Assembly: GCA_021734045.1 (NCBI GenBank)
Contig: JAIPJR010000099.1
Coordinates: 1-7,700, forward strand
Direction: 5' to 3'
Source of the DNA: Fidelibacterota bacterium
GTDB taxonomy: Bacteria; Fidelibacterota; UBA8477
Length of the DNA: 7,700 bases
The notes below the pieces were generated by a model, which worked only from the letters and a program-made list of their open reading frames with translations, was not told the DNA's origin and ran no database searches. This document shows, one piece after another, positions 5,161 through 7,700 of this stretch; position 1 is the first letter of the stretch, and each line of letters begins with the position of its first letter. Position numbers and translations under genes: made by a program.

Positions 5161-7227
5161 ATGATAACCTTAAGTTTAATTTTTAGTCGGTTTTTCACAA
5201 GGATGCCGTATCACATCCCTCTTCTTACAGCCATCCTCTTGACAAGCTTGCCAGCTTATACACAGGAAGTCACTGCAAAAGGGGTGGTCACCATCGAAAA
5301 TTATCAACCTGACGAAGGCCCCCTCATACGGCAGCTTGAGCTCAGCTATCGCGTCAGCCATCTCATGGGTGAGCCACTGGAGGTCTACAACGTACGGTAC
5401 TGGTTTGGTGCGACCATCCGAATCGACGGAATCGACTACCCGCTTGAGAACTTCCCCCCGAAGGTTCAGAATCGTCTGAAGATTTCTGACTTGCAGATCA
5501 CGTTGAGAGCCCAGGGCCGGACGGCCGATAACCTTCCCATCGGCCCATGCTTCAATACCCGTGTCCCTCTTGGCACGATCCCCCAACCTGGGGGCAAATG
5601 GGGGTACAGTATGGGAGGTAGCCCAGACTGGGACGAGTTCTTCGAAAACTGCGGCGAGCGGCGGGCAAAGGCGCTGTTCCGGAGTGGATTTAGCTACGAT
5701 CAGCCGGAGATAACATCGATCTCCTTCCTTGGAATGAGGAGCGTCAGGTCTGACCTTCAACAACGGGAGCGGCGAGCGAATCGGATAGAAGAACTCCTCG
5801 CACGTGCGGATGCGGCATTGGATGCCGGTGATATTGAAGACGCAGCTCGTGCGATCAAGCGATTGAAGCAAATGGAGCCTGATGAGCCCCGGGTTGAGAG
5901 CCAAATCGCCACGATGGAGCGGGGCATCAAGCAGCTTCAGGCTCATGATGATAAGGCATCCAACGTTGTGCGTACTTCTGCCAGTGGGTTTTACGATTCC
6001 GATGATGACGCGGATGAGGATGAAGGTTCCGAGGATATGGATTCCGTGGCCTATTCTACACAGCAGCATGTGGTTCTGACGCCCGAAGAACAGGCAAAAA
6101 TACAGCAAGCCCAGATCGAACAGGATCTGGACTCATGGGTCGATTCCGATGCCCTGGCCCGGGAGTTATCCAAGGAGTCGCCCAGCATGCAGGCTGTCTA
6201 TCTGGGTATCTTGGGCGCGACCATGTATATGTCTGTACAGGCAGTCACTGACGACGATACCGAAGATAGTGATGTCCCAGAGCATGACCGCATCGATGAT
6301 TCCATCGACTGGGCAAGCCAATTATTAATGCCGGCTGGTCTTGGGTTAGGATCGATCTTTCTGTACATGGTAACAAGCAGCACCTTTAGCACGAATAATG
6401 AACTGAAGGCGCTGGCGCGGGATTTGGTAGTCTGGGAACGACAATTGCGAAATGAGTGTCGGTCTGGAGTGCTGGCAAGCTGTGACGAGGCGGTGTCACT
6501 ATCGAGGAAGTTCCGAGACCTATCGAAACCCGCTCTGGAGCGGGAATTATCATCTCCGTGGCGTGGCCTCGGCTCGGTCCTGGGTCCATCGTGGGAGGTA
6601 CGGGTCACCGCGGGTTTTTCAAAAGACGCTTTCGCCACCATCGTCCCCTACGAACGCGAGGACTCTGCTTACCCCCACACTTACGCTGACCAAGTGGAAT
6701 TTGAAGGACCCATGGACGCTGGCACGTGGGAGTTCGTAATGCGAGTCAAAAGTTTCCGGACCAGTTTCAGTTACACCAGACGTTATGGTAAGCTAATTGA
6801 TGATGAGCAATATGATCCTGATAGGATTCGACATACACCGCTCCAGATGATGACTAGTTACAGCGGTGGTCTTGGCATCCAGTTCGCACAGGGTCTTTTC
6901 TCTCCCTATGCAGAGCTGCGCGTACGATTGAATTCCATGGAGAATCAGGATATCGCCCGGGATAAGTGGAGCTCCAGTTGGGGGAATTGGCACACCAGAG
7001 AACCGCAGACGATTTCAGTCCCCGTGGAGAATGATCGCGCACTGGTCATAGGCAATACTTTCAACTTCAGTGGTGTACGCTCTACCCGTGGACCTAACGT
7101 CGCAGCATTCGTTGTTGACGTGGCATACGTTCTCCCACCGGAGGAATCTCCTTTTGACCCCGGATTTTCCATCAGCGTCGGGTACTCGATCTATCAGCCC
7201 TTCGGATTTGGGCGCTATGCACGCTGA
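5161..7227 (+). CDS. Exported protein of unknown function with TPR-like helices, acidic linker and probable C-terminal beta-barrel
   Basis: 688 aa; I do not recognise the family. A signal peptide is likely: R10 and R14, hydrophobic 19-30, cleavage near PAYTQ (31-35). Residues 36-195 look beta-rich with two cysteines (C130, C164). Residues about 200-260 form charged helices, including a TPR-like unit (ARADAALDAGDIEDAARAI, 214-232). Residues 280-294 are a very acidic low-complexity linker. Two hydrophobic segments, 343-361 and 387-406, flank an acidic loop (DDDTEDSD) and may form a membrane hairpin. A helical section (412-455) carries a second cysteine pair (C433, C441). From about 470 onward, amphipathic strands rich in aromatic residues and glycine (WEVRVTAGFS, WEFVMRVKS, SFSYTRRYG, GGLGIQF, YAELRVRL, FSISVGYSIYQPFGFG) suggest an outer-membrane barrel of about eight strands. 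G+C is above 50%, unlike the neighbouring YiiX-like gene. The stop lies 16 bp before repeat copy B. Confidence 0.85.
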   Translation: MITLSLIFSRFFTRMPYHIPLLTAILLTSLPAYTQEVTAKGVVTIENYQPDEGPLIRQLELSYRVSHLMGEPLEVYNVRYWFGATIRIDGIDYPLENFPPKVQNRLKISDLQITLRAQGRTADNLPIGPCFNTRVPLGTIPQPGGKWGYSMGGSPDWDEFFENCGERRAKALFRSGFSYDQPEITSISFLGMRSVRSDLQQRERRANRIEELLARADAALDAGDIEDAARAIKRLKQMEPDEPRVESQIATMERGIKQLQAHDDKASNVVRTSASGFYDSDDDADEDEGSEDMDSVAYSTQQHVVLTPEEQAKIQQAQIEQDLDSWVDSDALARELSKESPSMQAVYLGILGATMYMSVQAVTDDDTEDSDVPEHDRIDDSIDWASQLLMPAGLGLGSIFLYMVTSSTFSTNNELKALARDLVVWERQLRNECRSGVLASCDEAVSLSRKFRDLSKPALERELSSPWRGLGSVLGPSWEVRVTAGFSKDAFATIVPYEREDSAYPHTYADQVEFEGPMDAGTWEFVMRVKSFRTSFSYTRRYGKLIDDEQYDPDRIRHTPLQMMTSYSGGLGIQFAQGLFSPYAELRVRLNSMENQDIARDKWSSSWGNWHTREPQTISVPVENDRALVIGNTFNFSGVRSTRGPNVAAFVVDVAYVLPPEESPFDPGFSISVGYSIYQPFGFGRYAR

Positions 7228-7243
7228 GGGCGGTCACCTGTTT

Positions 7244-7300
7244 CTCCGGGCCGCCGGGATTGTTAACGATAATGGTACGCATGGTTTGATTGTTTTTCAT
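7244..7300 (-). pseudogene. Truncated 5' fragment of a second quinone oxidoreductase gene
   Basis: From ATG 7300 the minus strand reads MKNNQTMRTIIVNNPGGPE, identical to the intact oxidoreductase N-terminus apart from A9T and D13N. Homology then ends at 7244; the frame runs on through unrelated sequence, antisense to the 688-aa gene, to a TGA at 7172-7174 (42 codons). It cannot encode an enzyme. Its upstream element is intact, so it could still be transcribed. Confidence 0.85.
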
Positions 7301-7342
7301 GATTTAAGATAACAATGGCAGAAGACACCGGGAGGGAAATGT
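7244..7342. repeat. 99-bp direct repeat, copy B
   Basis: Second copy of 3790-3888, differing only by transitions at 7264, 7276, 7318 and 7327. It carries the first 19 codons of the oxidoreductase gene and the region upstream of its ATG, including the extended -10 element (7306-7314). To its left, homology stops exactly after the codon for E19, between the repeat and the end of the 688-aa gene. Confidence 0.95.
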
Positions 7343-7700
7343 GTTTAGGGGGAGTTTTTTTACTTCCTATTTTTTAACGTGCCGCTTAGCTTCAGACCTA
7401 TTGATGTATAAAAGAGCTTGGATGGAAGGGTGTAGAAGGGTACGGTGTGAAGTATTAATGATCCATGATAATCCATGAGTTCGAACAAATTATTGTACTA
7501 TGATCGAGTTGTGTCAAATTCACTATTAAACCATAGGCAATGTAGTAATATATATGGTTAGAATCACTACTGTCCCGTTAAAAGTCCCATAAAAACAATT
7601 GGTTGCAGGATGACCCCTCTGAAAGTCGGGAGTTGGCTTGCATAAGTAGTTGATTTATTGGCACTTTCTCAAAAAGCGATACACTTAAAATCTGTAGAAT
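7343..7700. other. AT-rich noncoding right end
   Basis: No ORF with coding character, tRNA or rRNA is seen in these 358 bp. The first 30 bp or so still weakly resemble the T-rich sequence after repeat copy A. Short repeats occur: AAGGGT twice near 7427-7440, and ATCCATGA twice near 7460-7478. At 7571-7588, TGTCCCGTTAAAAGTCCC resembles an insertion-sequence terminus, but no transposase frame begins before the window ends. Confidence 0.5.

Noticed and set aside
5176-6108. 310-codon open frame on the minus strand inside the 688-aa gene
   Set aside because: It lies opposite a gene with a ribosome site, signal peptide and domain structure. Its translation is rich in Cys, His, Arg and Pro without recognisable motifs, typical of an antisense shadow.
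7070-7312. 80-codon plus-strand frame running through the end of the 688-aa gene into repeat copy B
   Set aside because: Out of frame with the 688-aa gene, no ribosome site and no recognisable motif; its end is antisense to the oxidoreductase remnant.
7440-7500. tRNA-like GTTCGAAC in the right-end noncoding DNA
   Set aside because: Only the T-loop-like motif is present; no acceptor, D or anticodon stems can be formed around it.

Overview
The window looks like bacterial chromosome with a mosaic left/right structure. No ribosomal or tRNA gene is present to place it. Genes use Shine-Dalgarno sites, and the protease carries an aspartate/asparagine-rich insert (GNGVDDDNNGYVDD) that is common in secreted subtilases of the Bacteroidota/Calditrichota/Marinimicrobia (FCB) group. 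An FCB-like Gram-negative host is therefore my best guess, with low certainty. A predicted outer-membrane barrel protein also suggests a diderm cell.

Left part (1-3846), all on the minus strand: a PIG3-type NAD(P)H:quinone oxidoreductase (2845-3846); a secreted subtilisin-like protease with two multicopper-oxidase-type cupredoxin domains at its C-terminus (514-2718); and, overlapping it by 4 bp, a second exported cupredoxin/multicopper-oxidase-like protein that runs off the left edge (1-517). The last two are almost certainly co-translated. In both, the HxH of the first half of the copper site is kept, while the second half (HCH or HSH in true oxidases) is replaced. They look like a matched pair of modified copper-oxidase-fold exoproteins.

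Middle part (3889-7243), plus-strand genes: an AT-rich gene for a YiiX-type permuted papain-fold hydrolase with a TTG start (4010-4636), a possible 42-aa ORF overlapping its stop codon, the eroded C-terminal end of an IS256/Mutator-type transposase (about 4743-4841), a noncoding stretch with two hairpins, and a 688-aa exported protein of unknown function with a TPR-like helical section, an acidic linker and a probable C-terminal beta-barrel (5161-7227).

This middle part is bracketed by a 99-bp direct repeat (3790-3888 and 7244-7342; 95 of 99 bases identical). The repeat contains the first 19 codons and the promoter region of the quinone oxidoreductase gene. The left copy belongs to the intact gene; the right copy is a truncated remnant. 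With opposite gene orientation, different base composition and a transposase scar, this suggests that about 3.35 kb was inserted at the 5' end of the oxidoreductase gene, duplicating or re-supplying its promoter and start. No integrase is visible in the window.

Right end (7343-7700): AT-rich noncoding DNA with no convincing gene, possibly running into the end of an insertion sequence.
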